Positions 27,898 through 35,124 of a stretch of DNA of 39,204 bases are shown here, in pieces; the stretch's first letter is position 1; each line of letters opens with the position of its first letter. Source of the DNA: Oscillospiraceae bacterium (GTDB lineage: Bacteria > Bacillota > Clostridia > Oscillospirales > Oscillospiraceae). The stretch is taken from the NCBI GenBank assembly GCA_009782435.1, contig WRJA01000013.1, positions 1-39,204 of the forward strand, read 5' to 3'. Made by a program: the position numbers and the translations under genes. The notes under the pieces are model-generated. The model had not been told where the DNA came from. It worked only from the letters and a program-made list of their open reading frames with translations, and searched no databases.

Positions 27898-28847
27898 AGG
27901 TCGGGATGCATTGCCGCCGCCATTTGATATACAGCGGTCAGAACATATTCATTGGCCAGAGAACTTGAGTTGCTGTCCACAAAAAACACCTGCTTTTCGA
28001 CGACAGCGGTAACTCCGCGCAGTGAGCTTCGGCTGAGGATCTCGTCGACCGGCGCGGGAGAATAGTCGATATTTGTAAATATGACGTCCGGATCGCGAGC
28101 GATGACCTGTTCCTCGGATACGGCGAGCCATCCGCTCAGGTCGGCAAATATGTTCTCTCCCCCCGCGATCTCGATGAGTTCATTCATGAATGTGCCGCCG
28201 CCGAAACTGTATGCGGCGGGAGCGGCGGCGATCTCAAAGTAAACACTCTTTTTTTTCGCGCCGCCGAGCGCATCTCTTACCGCCAGAATGCCCGTATCCA
28301 GCTCTTCGCGGATCGCGGCGCCTTCGTCGCGCCGGCCCGTCAAAGCGGCGATGAACGCCAAGTCTTCTCTGATATCGTCCATACTTGTACCGGAAGGTAT
28401 CACGGCGATGCAAACTCCCGCGGCGGCTAACGGTTTCAGTGGTTCGCTGCCGTCGTATCCCGTCATTGAGGAACACAAAAGCAGATCGGCGTTTAAAGTT
28501 AAAAGCAACTCCGTGTCGGGAAACAGCATGTCGACCGAAGGTAATCCCTCGGGGACGCCCTCAAGCTTTACCGAATTCGTGTCTGCAGCCGCCAGAAGGT
28601 CCGCCGCGCCCAAATGCACGAGAGTTTGAGTGACGGCCGGAGAAAGCGAGATTATGAGCTTTGGTTCCGGCGGAGGGGAGATGGGATTTCCCGCGCGATC
28701 GACCGAGGGAACGGCCGTGTCGGTCCCCTGCGACTGCGGGACTGCCGGATCGTCCGATCCGGCGCAGCCCGTCAGCGCCGGTATTACCGTGAGCGCGAGC
28801 GCCGGTATGATCGTGAGCGCAAACATCCGCAGCTTGCGTATCAGCAT
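27882..28847 (-). CDS. btuF: Corrinoid-type ABC transporter substrate-binding lipoprotein
   Basis: 321 residues with a lipoprotein signal peptide; the lipobox ALTGC puts the lipidated Cys at 28. After a Pro/Ser linker the BtuF/FhuD fold begins (PKLIISLSPAVTQTLVHLGAADLLAAAD), continuing to VIARDPDVIFTN and EKQVFFVDS. It would capture the ligand outside the membrane and dock onto the permease. The start at 28847 follows AAGGAG. A terminator-bearing riboswitch lies 24 bases upstream. The family also includes iron-siderophore and haem binders, but the leader favours cobalamin. Confidence 0.86.
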   Translation of the reverse strand: MLIRKLRMFALTIIPALALTVIPALTGCAGSDDPAVPQSQGTDTAVPSVDRAGNPISPPPEPKLIISLSPAVTQTLVHLGAADLLAAADTNSVKLEGVPEGLPSVDMLFPDTELLLTLNADLLLCSSMTGYDGSEPLKPLAAAGVCIAVIPSGTSMDDIREDLAFIAALTGRRDEGAAIREELDTGILAVRDALGGAKKKSVYFEIAAAPAAYSFGGGTFMNELIEIAGGENIFADLSGWLAVSEEQVIARDPDVIFTNIDYSPAPVDEILSRSSLRGVTAVVEKQVFFVDSNSSSLANEYVLTAVYQMAAAMHPDLWKNG

Positions 28848-28870
28848 AGAATACTCCTTATCCGGGCAAT

Positions 28871-28902
28871 AAAAAAATCCCTCTCGCTCGGCGCGGGAGG
28901 AA
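28871..28902 (-). terminator. Riboswitch-associated intrinsic terminator ahead of btuF
   Basis: On the minus strand a ten-position stem (28902-28893 with 28887-28878, one wobble and one mismatch) and a five-base loop are followed by TTTTTTT (28877-28871). It lies between the aptamer and the btuF Shine-Dalgarno sequence and is the natural expression platform. Confidence 0.8.
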
Positions 28903-28956
28903 TCCCGGATGTGATGATTCATTCCGAACTCCGTCCGACAGCAGAGCGGTCATATG

Positions 28957-29054
28957 TGTTGCCGGCCGGGCGACCCGACTTGGTTCATCATGCGAACACC
29001 ACGGTTACCGGGATAGTTCGGGCATCTCACCCGTATTCTCCGCAACCGGCAACA
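28957..29054 (-). ncRNA. Cobalamin-type riboswitch aptamer
   Basis: On the minus strand a perfect 9-bp closing helix (TGTTGCCGG at 29054-29046 with CCGGCAACA at 28965-28957) encloses motifs of the cobalamin riboswitch: GAGAATACGGGTGAGATGCC, then GAACTATCCCGGTAACCGTG, then the B12-box-like AAGTCGGGTCGCCCGGC. At 98 bases it is shorter than the classic form, consistent with a compact class. A terminator follows at 28902-28871, so binding of a corrinoid should switch transcription of btuFCD off. It was matched by eye, not with a covariance model. Confidence 0.72.
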
Positions 29055-29056
29055 TG

Positions 29057-29085
29057 ATACTATCACATAAAAATCGATTTGTCGA
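29057..29085 (-). promoter_or_regulatory. Promoter of the riboswitch-btuFCD unit
   Basis: On the minus strand TCGACA (29085-29080) and TAGTAT (29062-29057) are 17 bases apart, placing the transcription start at the very beginning of the aptamer. Confidence 0.65.
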
Positions 29086-29181
29086 GCGTTTTTAAGGCTT
29101 GGCGGAACACGCCGGAGATCACTCGGGCAAATGCACGGATCATATCCTCCGGATCATAAATTGATTTGTTAATGTTTTTGC

Positions 29182-29210
29182 TTGAATCAACAATCAGGAT
29201 ACTGTATAAT
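29182..29210 (+). promoter_or_regulatory. Promoter of the parvulin gene
   Basis: TTGAAT (29182-29187) and TATAAT (29205-29210), 17-base spacer, about 109 bases before the start codon. It is divergent from the btuFCD promoter. Confidence 0.75.
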
Positions 29211-29318
29211 AACCGAAATACGCCGGTTGGAGGCCTTTCGCTCCCCGCCTGCGCGGGAACCGCGTTATGACCGGACCCGGAACAATACATAAATCAATCA
29301 GATGAATAAAGGATGGAA

Positions 29319-30878
29319 ATGCAAATGGGCGCATCACAGGACAAAAGAAAGCGGCAAAATGAACGCGCCGAAGGTATTGAAAAGCATCAGGTCGCCGCGC
29401 GCAAAAAAAAGGAAAAACTTTCAAAAGCCAAGCTGAAATACTCGATCGTCGGGGCAGTGGTCGGCGTTTGCATCGCGGCGGTATTAATACTGAACACAAA
29501 CCTGTTTTACACGGGGACAACAGCAGTAGCGATCGGGAACCAAAGATATAACACCGCCGAATTCAATTATTACTATACCATGAGTTATTACAATTATGTA
29601 AACTCATACGGAGAATACATATCATATTTTTTTGATACGTCGCAGCCGCTCAGGAAACAAGAGTACGGAAGTGAAGAATTCAAAACATGGGCCGATTATT
29701 TTAAAGCTCAGGCGCTCGAAACGATGAAAGGCGTAACAGCCATATATGAAAAAGCGCTGGCTGAGGGCGCCGGAACACTCAGCCGGGAAAAACTCGAAGA
29801 AATAGACGAATCCATGGAAGAATACGCATACTATGCCGAGATATACGGTTACCCGAGCGTGAACAATTACCTTGCCTCGGTTTACGGGAGAGGATGCTCG
29901 GAGAAGGTCATACGCGGGATTCTCACAAAAAGTGCGATTGCCGCCGACTATGCAATAAGCGTGAGCGAATCTTTCACATTCGATCAAAATGAGCTGACGA
30001 ATTGGTACGAGGAAAACAAAGATACATATGACCGCATAACCTACACGTATTATTACGTCAGCAGCGATATTTTCGACCTGTACGGATATGATTATGACGA
30101 AGAGGGCGAGGACGGGGATCACGATCATGAGGCGGAAAAGGCCGCCGCGATGGCGCAGGCAAAAATGCTGGCAGAGGACGTCGCTGCGGGAATATCGGAC
30201 GAGGAGAGCTTTGAAACGACAGTTGAGGGATTGGCCGGATCGGGTCCTTACACCGTTACAAACGCCGGAGGGGACGTGGCGTACTCCGATTACGCCGATT
30301 GGCTGCTCGCGGACGAGCGGAAAACCGGCGACGTTACAGTGACGGAGTCGGATTCCGGATACTACGTTTTGCTGTTCGGCGGACGCGACGATAACAGTTA
30401 CAACACGGTATCCGTGCGGCACATACTCATTAAAGCGGAAGAGGATGAGGACGGCGAATTCACCGATGAGGCAAAAAAAGCCGCTCTGCTCGAAGCTGAA
30501 AGACTGCTTGAGGAGTGGAGATCGGGAGAGGCCACGGAAGAGAGTTTCGCGGAGCTTGCGACTCTTATGACCGATGACGACGGGTCGAGAGAGAACGGCG
30601 GGCTTTATGAGGATATATACAAGGGTATGATGGTCGAGGAGTTTGACGGCTTTTGTTTCGGCCCGAGGGCATACGGAGATACCGCTGTTGTATACGGAGA
30701 AAATGACTATTACGCCGGATACCATATCATGTTTTTCTCGGGAGAAGGAGAAGTGTACCGCGATATGCTCGCCGACGCCCGGCTGCGCAATGAAGCCTAT
30801 TCCGAGTGGGAGCGGAATCTTCTTGAGCCTTATTACGCCTCGGAAAAATTTCCCTTGGTTTTCAGAAAGAAAATATGA
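29319..30878 (+). CDS. Membrane-anchored parvulin-type peptidyl-prolyl isomerase with SurA-like N-terminal part
   Basis: 519 residues. A charged cytoplasmic N-terminus (to about 40) precedes one membrane helix (42-60), then a SurA_N-like helical region rich in Tyr, a degenerate parvulin-like unit (about 238-357) and a canonical parvulin domain (about 362-477) with VRHILIK at 366-372 and SFAELATLMTDDDGSRENGG. It would fold exported proteins at the outer face, as PrsA does, but has no lipobox, so it is helix-anchored. Residues 257-272 (DYDEEGEDGDHDHEAE) form an acidic His-containing insert that might bind metal. Three close ATGs exist (29313, 29319, 29325); AAAGGA fits 29319 best. Confidence 0.85.
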   Translation: MQMGASQDKRKRQNERAEGIEKHQVAARKKKEKLSKAKLKYSIVGAVVGVCIAAVLILNTNLFYTGTTAVAIGNQRYNTAEFNYYYTMSYYNYVNSYGEYISYFFDTSQPLRKQEYGSEEFKTWADYFKAQALETMKGVTAIYEKALAEGAGTLSREKLEEIDESMEEYAYYAEIYGYPSVNNYLASVYGRGCSEKVIRGILTKSAIAADYAISVSESFTFDQNELTNWYEENKDTYDRITYTYYYVSSDIFDLYGYDYDEEGEDGDHDHEAEKAAAMAQAKMLAEDVAAGISDEESFETTVEGLAGSGPYTVTNAGGDVAYSDYADWLLADERKTGDVTVTESDSGYYVLLFGGRDDNSYNTVSVRHILIKAEEDEDGEFTDEAKKAALLEAERLLEEWRSGEATEESFAELATLMTDDDGSRENGGLYEDIYKGMMVEEFDGFCFGPRAYGDTAVVYGENDYYAGYHIMFFSGEGEVYRDMLADARLRNEAYSEWERNLLEPYYASEKFPLVFRKKI

Positions 30879-30945
30879 TACGCCCCGCGCCGCCGGCAAA
30901 GCGGCAAGCGATCCGGTGTTTCAAGTGTGAACAGAATGACAGCGT

Positions 30946-30975
30946 ACCGCCCCGATACATCCGGGGCGGTTGTTT
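30946..30975 (+). terminator. Intrinsic terminator after the parvulin gene
   Basis: ACCGCCCCG (30946-30954) pairs with CGGGGCGGT (30962-30970) around a 7-base loop, followed by TGTTT. It ends 15 bases before tcdA. Confidence 0.75.
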
Positions 30976-30989
30976 AAAGGAGCGGGTAT

Positions 30990-31778
30990 ATGCCGCAAAG
31001 ATTTATCAGGAACGAAATGCTTCTCGGGAAAAACGCCGCGGAGCGGCTTTCGCAAAGTAAAGTCGCCGTATTCGGGCTCGGCGGCGTCGGCAGCTGGTGT
31101 GCGGAGGCTCTTGCCCGCGCCGGAGTCGGAGAGTTCACGCTGATCGACGGGGCCCTTATCGCGGAAAGCAATATCAACAGGCAAATAATCGCGACCGCCT
31201 CAACGGTGGGGCGGCCGAAACCGGAGGTCATGGCGGAGAGGCTTCTTGAAATCAACCCCGGCGTTAAGGTCAGGATAATAACCTCGAACTATGAGGCCGC
31301 CCGGCGCGACATGTTTTTTGATGAGACTTATGATTACGTCGCGGATGCGATCGACCTTGTTTCATGTAAGGTCGATTTGACGGTCGCTTCCCTTGAGAGG
31401 GGAATACCTGTCATATCCTCGCTCGGTATGGGCAATAAGCTTGACCCTTCCGGGCTTCGCATATGCGATATCTCCGAAACAAATACTTGCCCTTTGGCGA
31501 GGGTCATGAGAAGAGAGCTGCGTAAAAGAGGGATCGTCCGTCATACGGTCGTGTCAGGCAGCGAACATCCGCTCAGACCCGAGCCGCTCGAAGAACCGCC
31601 GCCGGGCAGAAGAAGCGTTCCCGGCGCCGTCGTCTGGGTGACGGCCGTCGCCGGAATGATGATTGCCGGACACATTGTCACGGAGATCATAAAAACAGAC
31701 GGCGCGGAAACAAACAAGAAGCCTGCCGCAATAACGCTTGCCGGTATACCCGCCGCCGGATCGCCCGCGCCGGAATAA
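30990..31778 (+). CDS. tcdA: tRNA threonylcarbamoyladenosine dehydratase (TcdA/CsdL), ThiF/MoeB superfamily
   Basis: 262 residues. It adenylates and cyclises t6A37 in tRNA to ct6A. The nucleotide loop GLGGVGS is at 29-35, Asp53 follows in TLIDGALI, and NINRQ at 61-65 supplies the conserved Asn and Arg. The opening RFIRNEMLLGKNAAERL and the mid-protein SSLGMGNKLDPSGLRICDISET match TcdA rather than MoeB. The zinc-binding CxxC pair of MoeB/ThiF is absent, as expected for TcdA. AAAGGAG precedes the start. It is convergent with the regulator gene with an 8-base gap. Confidence 0.9.
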   Translation: MPQRFIRNEMLLGKNAAERLSQSKVAVFGLGGVGSWCAEALARAGVGEFTLIDGALIAESNINRQIIATASTVGRPKPEVMAERLLEINPGVKVRIITSNYEAARRDMFFDETYDYVADAIDLVSCKVDLTVASLERGIPVISSLGMGNKLDPSGLRICDISETNTCPLARVMRRELRKRGIVRHTVVSGSEHPLRPEPLEEPPPGRRSVPGAVVWVTAVAGMMIAGHIVTEIIKTDGAETNKKPAAITLAGIPAAGSPAPE

Positions 31779-31786
31779 ACAGCAGT

Positions 31787-32734
31787 TCATATTTCCGCCG
31801 CGATCTTGCCCATATCAGACGTATCGTAACCGCCTATATCGGAGAATTCCCGGTTAAAAGCCGGGGATTTTATTATATCCATCATGGTACGTATCTCGGG
31901 CGAGGGCATCAGTTCTTTTTTTACGACCAAATCATAGCGTTCTTTTTTCATGGGGATAAAATCGATATTGTCGACCTGCCGGGCGATTTTTTCGATTCCA
32001 ACGGCAACGTCCGCCTTCCCGCTGCTCACGGCGCTTGCCAGTGCGAGGTGCGAGGGTTTTTCCGCGGTATAGCCCTTAACTCCGCTTCCCGATATGCCGA
32101 GCAGCTTGAGGTTTTCGTCAAGCAGCACTCGCGAGCCCGCCCCGTGCTCACGGTTGATCATAACAATATCGTCGCGCCCGAAATCCTCCCAGGCTCTTAT
32201 GCTCTTCGGATTTCCTTTCCGGACATAAAAGCCCTGCATACGGCAGGTCAAGTGAATGACGACGGCTCGGATTCCCGGCAGGAGCCTTTTGACGTACGGA
32301 ATATTGTATTGATCCGTTTCGCTGTCCCAAAGATGGGAGGACGCCACGTCTATTTTGTTCTTGTACAAAAGCGTAAGACTGTCATAACTGCCTATATACG
32401 CGCGCAGCGCGGGCACGCCGTGCGCCCTCATATAGTTGGATAAAACGTCCAACATCAGATCTTGGCCGCAAATAACAAATCCCCGGTTTTCCCTTTCCCC
32501 GGAACCGGCCGAAAGATCGAAACCCGTCGCTGCATCCGGCCGGGAATAGCGTTTGGTTTGAGCCGCAGCTGAGCGGCTTATGTAGTTTTTTATATCATCT
32601 TCCGTGAACCTGACCTTACGCCCCACCATGTAGGAGCTTATCTCTCCGCTCCTTATCATGTTGTAAACTGTGCTTTTACTCACTTTGAGCATATCGGCGG
32701 CGTCTTGTGCGGAAAGTGCGTTTTGTTTGTCCAT
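31787..32734 (-). CDS. Transcriptional regulator: helix-turn-helix plus periplasmic-binding-protein-like ligand domain
   Basis: 315 residues. An excisionase/MerR-type helix-turn-helix occupies about 5-55 (LSAQDAADMLKVSKSTVYNMIRSG, GRKVRFTEDDIKNYI). A linker to about 85 is followed by a type 2 periplasmic-binding-protein fold (GQDLMLDVLSNYMRAHG, SHLWDSETDQYNIPYV, HGAGSRVLLDENL, SGKADVAVGIEKIA), the same fold as molybdate and tungstate receptors. There is no signal peptide, so the sensor is cytoplasmic. GGAGGT supports the start. It is the last gene of modB-modC-regulator, 34 bases after modC, which suggests that it senses molybdate, tungstate or a cofactor precursor. No separate ModA gene is present. 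Confidence 0.85.
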   Translation of the reverse strand: MDKQNALSAQDAADMLKVSKSTVYNMIRSGEISSYMVGRKVRFTEDDIKNYISRSAAAQTKRYSRPDAATGFDLSAGSGERENRGFVICGQDLMLDVLSNYMRAHGVPALRAYIGSYDSLTLLYKNKIDVASSHLWDSETDQYNIPYVKRLLPGIRAVVIHLTCRMQGFYVRKGNPKSIRAWEDFGRDDIVMINREHGAGSRVLLDENLKLLGISGSGVKGYTAEKPSHLALASAVSSGKADVAVGIEKIARQVDNIDFIPMKKERYDLVVKKELMPSPEIRTMMDIIKSPAFNREFSDIGGYDTSDMGKIAAEI

Positions 32735-32768
32735 ATTCGCTTACCTCCGTATGAAATTGAATGCTTCG

Positions 32769-33812
32769 TCATTTATACAGCAGCATGATATCGGCCGGGT
32801 CCGCGCCAAGCTCTTCCGGAACCCGGTCCTTCCTTTTTTCTTTTGCCGTGAGCCACCACACATCCCGAGAGTTCTCGATTTGATTTTCAAAGCGGAACTG
32901 AATATTGTATTCAAACGGGCTTTCCGTTTTCTCGCCGCATCGGACCTTAAAGCGGTTTTGAGCGGTTTCCGGATCGAAATGATGCGCTCTTATGCCTATG
33001 GCGCAAAGGTCGTCGCGGACGGGTTTCAGCGTCTCAAACCGCAGGCCCCAAGAGGGAACGTCGACAGAGTATTCGCCGGATTTTTTCGCGTCGACAACAT
33101 TTTTACAGCCGGTCAGTATCGCCGCCGAGCGGCTTTCCGGATCGGAGAAAATAAGGCTTGTTTCCTTGTGAGCTGTGACGGCCCCCGAATCGAGCAGGGC
33201 GATCGCGCCGCATAACCTGAATGCCTCGTCGCGGCTGTGCGTGACCAAGATCACGTCTTTGCCGAAACGCTTGAGCAGCCTTTTTGTTTCGATTTGCAGC
33301 TGCTCGCGCAAATGGCTGTCCAACGCGCTGAACGGCTCGTCCAATACGATCAGATCGGGGTCGCCGACCAATATGCGGGCCAAGGCGGCGCGCTGCTGCT
33401 GTCCGCCGGAAAGCCGGCCGGGCCTGTGATCTTCAAGCCCGATAAGCTGCATCAAATCGATCATTTCCCGTGCGACCCGGTCTTTTTTTGCCGTATCTTT
33501 TTCGTTGTGCAAGCCGCAGAGAATGTTTTGGCGCACTGTCATATTGGGAAACAGCGCGTAATTTTGAAACAGATATCCGACTCGCCTCTCTTGCGGCGTG
33601 AGATTGATGTTTTTCTCCGAATCAAAAAGGGTCCTGTCGTTCAAAACGATCCTGCCGGAGTCCGGCTTTACGATTCCGGCAACGCACATCAGCGTCATGC
33701 TTTTTCCGCTTCCCGAAGCGCCGAGCAGCCCCAATACGCCTCCGTTCATTTCAAAAGAAACGTCAAGGTGAAAATCTCCGAGATTCTTTTTGATATCAAC
33801 GATCAGGCTCAT
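32769..33812 (-). CDS. modC: Molybdate-type ABC transporter ATP-binding protein
   Basis: 347 residues: a 230-residue ATPase domain followed by a C-terminal regulatory part of about 115 residues. Walker A GASGSGKSM is at 31-39, LSGGQQQRAALARI is the signature, VLDEPFSALD is Walker B, and VTHSRDEAFRL holds the switch His. RVGYLFQNYALFPNMTV is the usual Q-loop. The C-terminal part is only weakly like the MOP/TOBE fold of ModC. The start overlaps the modB stop by four bases (ATGA). Tungstate is possible as the substrate, because sequence alone does not separate it from molybdate. Confidence 0.86.
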   Translation of the reverse strand: MSLIVDIKKNLGDFHLDVSFEMNGGVLGLLGASGSGKSMTLMCVAGIVKPDSGRIVLNDRTLFDSEKNINLTPQERRVGYLFQNYALFPNMTVRQNILCGLHNEKDTAKKDRVAREMIDLMQLIGLEDHRPGRLSGGQQQRAALARILVGDPDLIVLDEPFSALDSHLREQLQIETKRLLKRFGKDVILVTHSRDEAFRLCGAIALLDSGAVTAHKETSLIFSDPESRSAAILTGCKNVVDAKKSGEYSVDVPSWGLRFETLKPVRDDLCAIGIRAHHFDPETAQNRFKVRCGEKTESPFEYNIQFRFENQIENSRDVWWLTAKEKRKDRVPEELGADPADIMLLYK

Positions 33813-34477
33813 CGGGCGACCGCCTTTTTATCTCGTCTTTCCAGCATATTCACCGCCAGAAGAACGATCGCGCTTATGGCTATGTTGACCGTTACCCATG
33901 TGAACGCCCCGGCGTCATCATTTGTCCGCCAAAGCTGATAGACCGTCGTGGATATCGTCGCGGTCTTTCCGGGGATGTAACCGATCAGCATGCTTGTCGC
34001 CCCGTACTCGCCGAGTGCGCGCGCGAACGCAAGGACCGTACCCGCAAGTATGCCCTGCCGGCAAAACGGCATCCTTATGCGCCAGAATATGTATGTATTA
34101 CTCAGTCCTAAGGTTTGGCCGGAATATGCGAGCGTATTGTTGAAGCTCTCAAAGGCTCCGCGGGCCGTTCGGTACATAAGCGGGAAGGAGACCAATACGG
34201 CGGCCAATATGCCGCCGTACCACGTCATAACGAATTTGACGCCGAACTGTGCGAGAAAAACGCCGAGCGGCCGCCTTGCGCCGAAGAGCATAAGCAGCAA
34301 ATAACCGCACACCGTGGGCGGCAGCACGAGCGGCAAGGTAAGGACAACGTCAAGCACGCCTTTTAATAAGCGAGGGAGCCGGGCGGTGTAATAAGCCGCG
34401 AATATCCCGATAAAAAACACCGCGACACAGCTTATCGCCGCGATCCTTACAGAATTCAAGAGCGGATACCAATCCAT
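33809..34477 (-). CDS. modB: Molybdate-type ABC transporter permease
   Basis: 222 residues and five or six membrane helices. Characteristic segments are LTLPLVLPPTVCGYLLLMLFGARRPLG near the N-terminal third and LAFARALGEYGATSMLIGYIPGKT, the coupling loop that docks on ModC. It is the first gene of a three-gene unit reading left. AAAGGA lies 11 bases before the start. The solute receptor ModA that normally precedes modB is absent here, so the receptor must be elsewhere or be shared with another system. Confidence 0.9.
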   Translation of the reverse strand: MDWYPLLNSVRIAAISCVAVFFIGIFAAYYTARLPRLLKGVLDVVLTLPLVLPPTVCGYLLLMLFGARRPLGVFLAQFGVKFVMTWYGGILAAVLVSFPLMYRTARGAFESFNNTLAYSGQTLGLSNTYIFWRIRMPFCRQGILAGTVLAFARALGEYGATSMLIGYIPGKTATISTTVYQLWRTNDDAGAFTWVTVNIAISAIVLLAVNMLERRDKKAVAR

Positions 34478-34524
34478 AAAGCATATGTTCCTTTCCGTAA
34501 AAAAGCCGAAATTAAGTATTTATC

Positions 34525-34553
34525 ATAATAATATAAGAATTCCGCAAAATCAA
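34525..34553 (-). promoter_or_regulatory. Promoter of modBC-regulator
   Basis: On the minus strand TTGATT (34553-34548) and TATTAT (34530-34525) have a 17-base spacer. The -35 hexamer overlaps the palindrome AACCGGTT at 34552-34559, a likely operator. Confidence 0.7.
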
Positions 34554-34624
34554 CCGGTTTGATACGAAGAAAAAGCGATCATAAGCAAATACCGTGTGTT
34601 TTGCTTATGATTCATTCAAACCGG
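34554..34624. promoter_or_regulatory. Nested inverted repeats between the two divergent promoters
   Basis: Outer arms CCGGTTTGA (34554-34562) and TCAAACCGG (34616-34624) surround inner arms ATCATAAGCAAA (34578-34589) and TTTGCTTATGAT (34600-34611). All are perfect. They lie between the modB promoter and the rightward promoter at 34647, which fits a shared regulatory site. The short open frame covering this stretch (34559-34753) is unlike a protein and is not annotated. Confidence 0.7.
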
Positions 34625-34646
34625 CGCGGTAAAAGCAAATATACTC

Positions 34647-34675
34647 TTGACATATTGCGCCAATGGTGCTATAAA
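34647..34675 (+). promoter_or_regulatory. Promoter of the structured leader and the rightward operon
   Basis: TTGACA (34647-34652) and TATAAA (34670-34675) with a 17-base spacer, the best match to consensus in the window. Transcription would begin near 34682, more than 500 bases before the first gene at 35222. The region 34685-34790 is AT-rich with only small palindromes. Confidence 0.8.
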
Positions 34676-34810
34676 GAAATTATATTGAATACAAATTGCA
34701 GCAATCGCATCAATTCGTGTTATTACACGCAAATATCAATGATAATTATTTGATACAGCATGAAATGATACGATAATCGAAAAGTGCAAAACCAACCGGT
34801 AATATTCTCC

Positions 34811-34927
34811 TTCGCTCCATAGCCCCGCATCAGGACTGTTCGGATGCGGGCGCCCGGGATGAAATGCCCGCAGGGCTGCTTTCGGCGGCCTATGCGGAAC
34901 GAACATGAAAATGTTCGTATCCGTATA
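34811..34927 (+). ncRNA. Bistable structured leader RNA, candidate riboswitch
   Basis: Fold A: an 11-bp closing helix, interrupted by one mismatch and a two-base bulge, joins 34811-34822 to 34890-34903. It encloses CCCGCATC/GATGCGGG (34824-34831 with 34843-34850, 11-base loop), a GCCC-GGG/CCC-GGGC hairpin (34852-34876) and a short GC hairpin near 34878-34886. Fold B: 34891-34906 pairs with 34911-34927 in a 15-pair hairpin with a GAAA loop. The two folds compete for 34891-34903. Terminators follow. I could not match it with confidence to the molybdenum-cofactor riboswitch or any other class I can recall. Confidence 0.55.
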
Positions 34928-34929
34928 AC

Positions 34930-35011
34930 AGGAGTGTGTGTGATAATGATATCGCGCGCCGTCCTGTGCCGTTCATCCTGAAAGGCAGTCCGGGACGGCG
35001 TTTAATATTTT
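34930..35011 (+). terminator. Terminator hairpin with possible leader peptide
   Basis: CGCCGTCC (34957-34964) pairs with GGACGGCG (34993-35000), stacked on CTG-GCC/GGCAG (34964-34988), and is followed by TTTAATATTTT. AGGAG at 34930-34934 precedes an ATG at 34946 that opens an 11-codon frame, MISRAVLCRSS, whose stop (34979-34981) lies in the loop. A ribosome on it would unfold the terminator. The hairpin is well supported; translation of the peptide is a guess. Confidence 0.6.
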
Positions 35012-35038
35012 GAGAGACACTTATCTCAGCATTTATTT

Positions 35039-35092
35039 ACGGCGCAGAGCGCCGTGCGCGGGCGGTTTTCCCCCGCCCGCGCCCTCCTTTTT
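35039..35092 (+). terminator. Second, very stable terminator in the leader
   Basis: A 7-bp hairpin (ACGGCGC 35039-35045 with 35049-35055) abuts a 10-bp GC-only stem (35056-35065 with 35073-35082) followed by CCTCC and TTTTT. It works on the plus strand only. It should stop most transcripts from the 34647 promoter unless an upstream event prevents it or a second promoter lies beyond. Confidence 0.75.
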
Positions 35093-35112
35093 CCCGGCGA
35101 ACAACTTTTGAC

Positions 35113-35124
35113 AAAACCGGTTTT
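35113..35124. promoter_or_regulatory. AACCGGTT operator-like palindrome near a possible second promoter
   Basis: AAAACCGGTTTT is a perfect 12-bp palindrome that begins on the last base of TTGACA (35108-35113). The same core occurs at 34552-34559, and AACCGGT at 34794-34800. A good -10 hexamer at the right distance is not visible; TATATT at 35145-35150 would need a weak -35. A regulated promoter here is possible but uncertain. Confidence 0.5.

Noticed and set aside
29622-30899. 425-codon open frame antisense to the parvulin gene
   Set aside because: The plus-strand gene has promoter, Shine-Dalgarno sequence, membrane helix and parvulin motifs; the antisense frame has none.
34559-34753. 64-codon plus-strand frame between the divergent promoters
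   Set aside because: It spans inverted repeats and the consensus promoter at 34647, has no Shine-Dalgarno sequence, and its translation looks non-protein-like.
34811-34927. Calling the leader a molybdenum-cofactor riboswitch
   Set aside because: Gene context fits, but I could not match the conserved Moco motif sequence reliably by eye, so it is left as an unassigned structured RNA.
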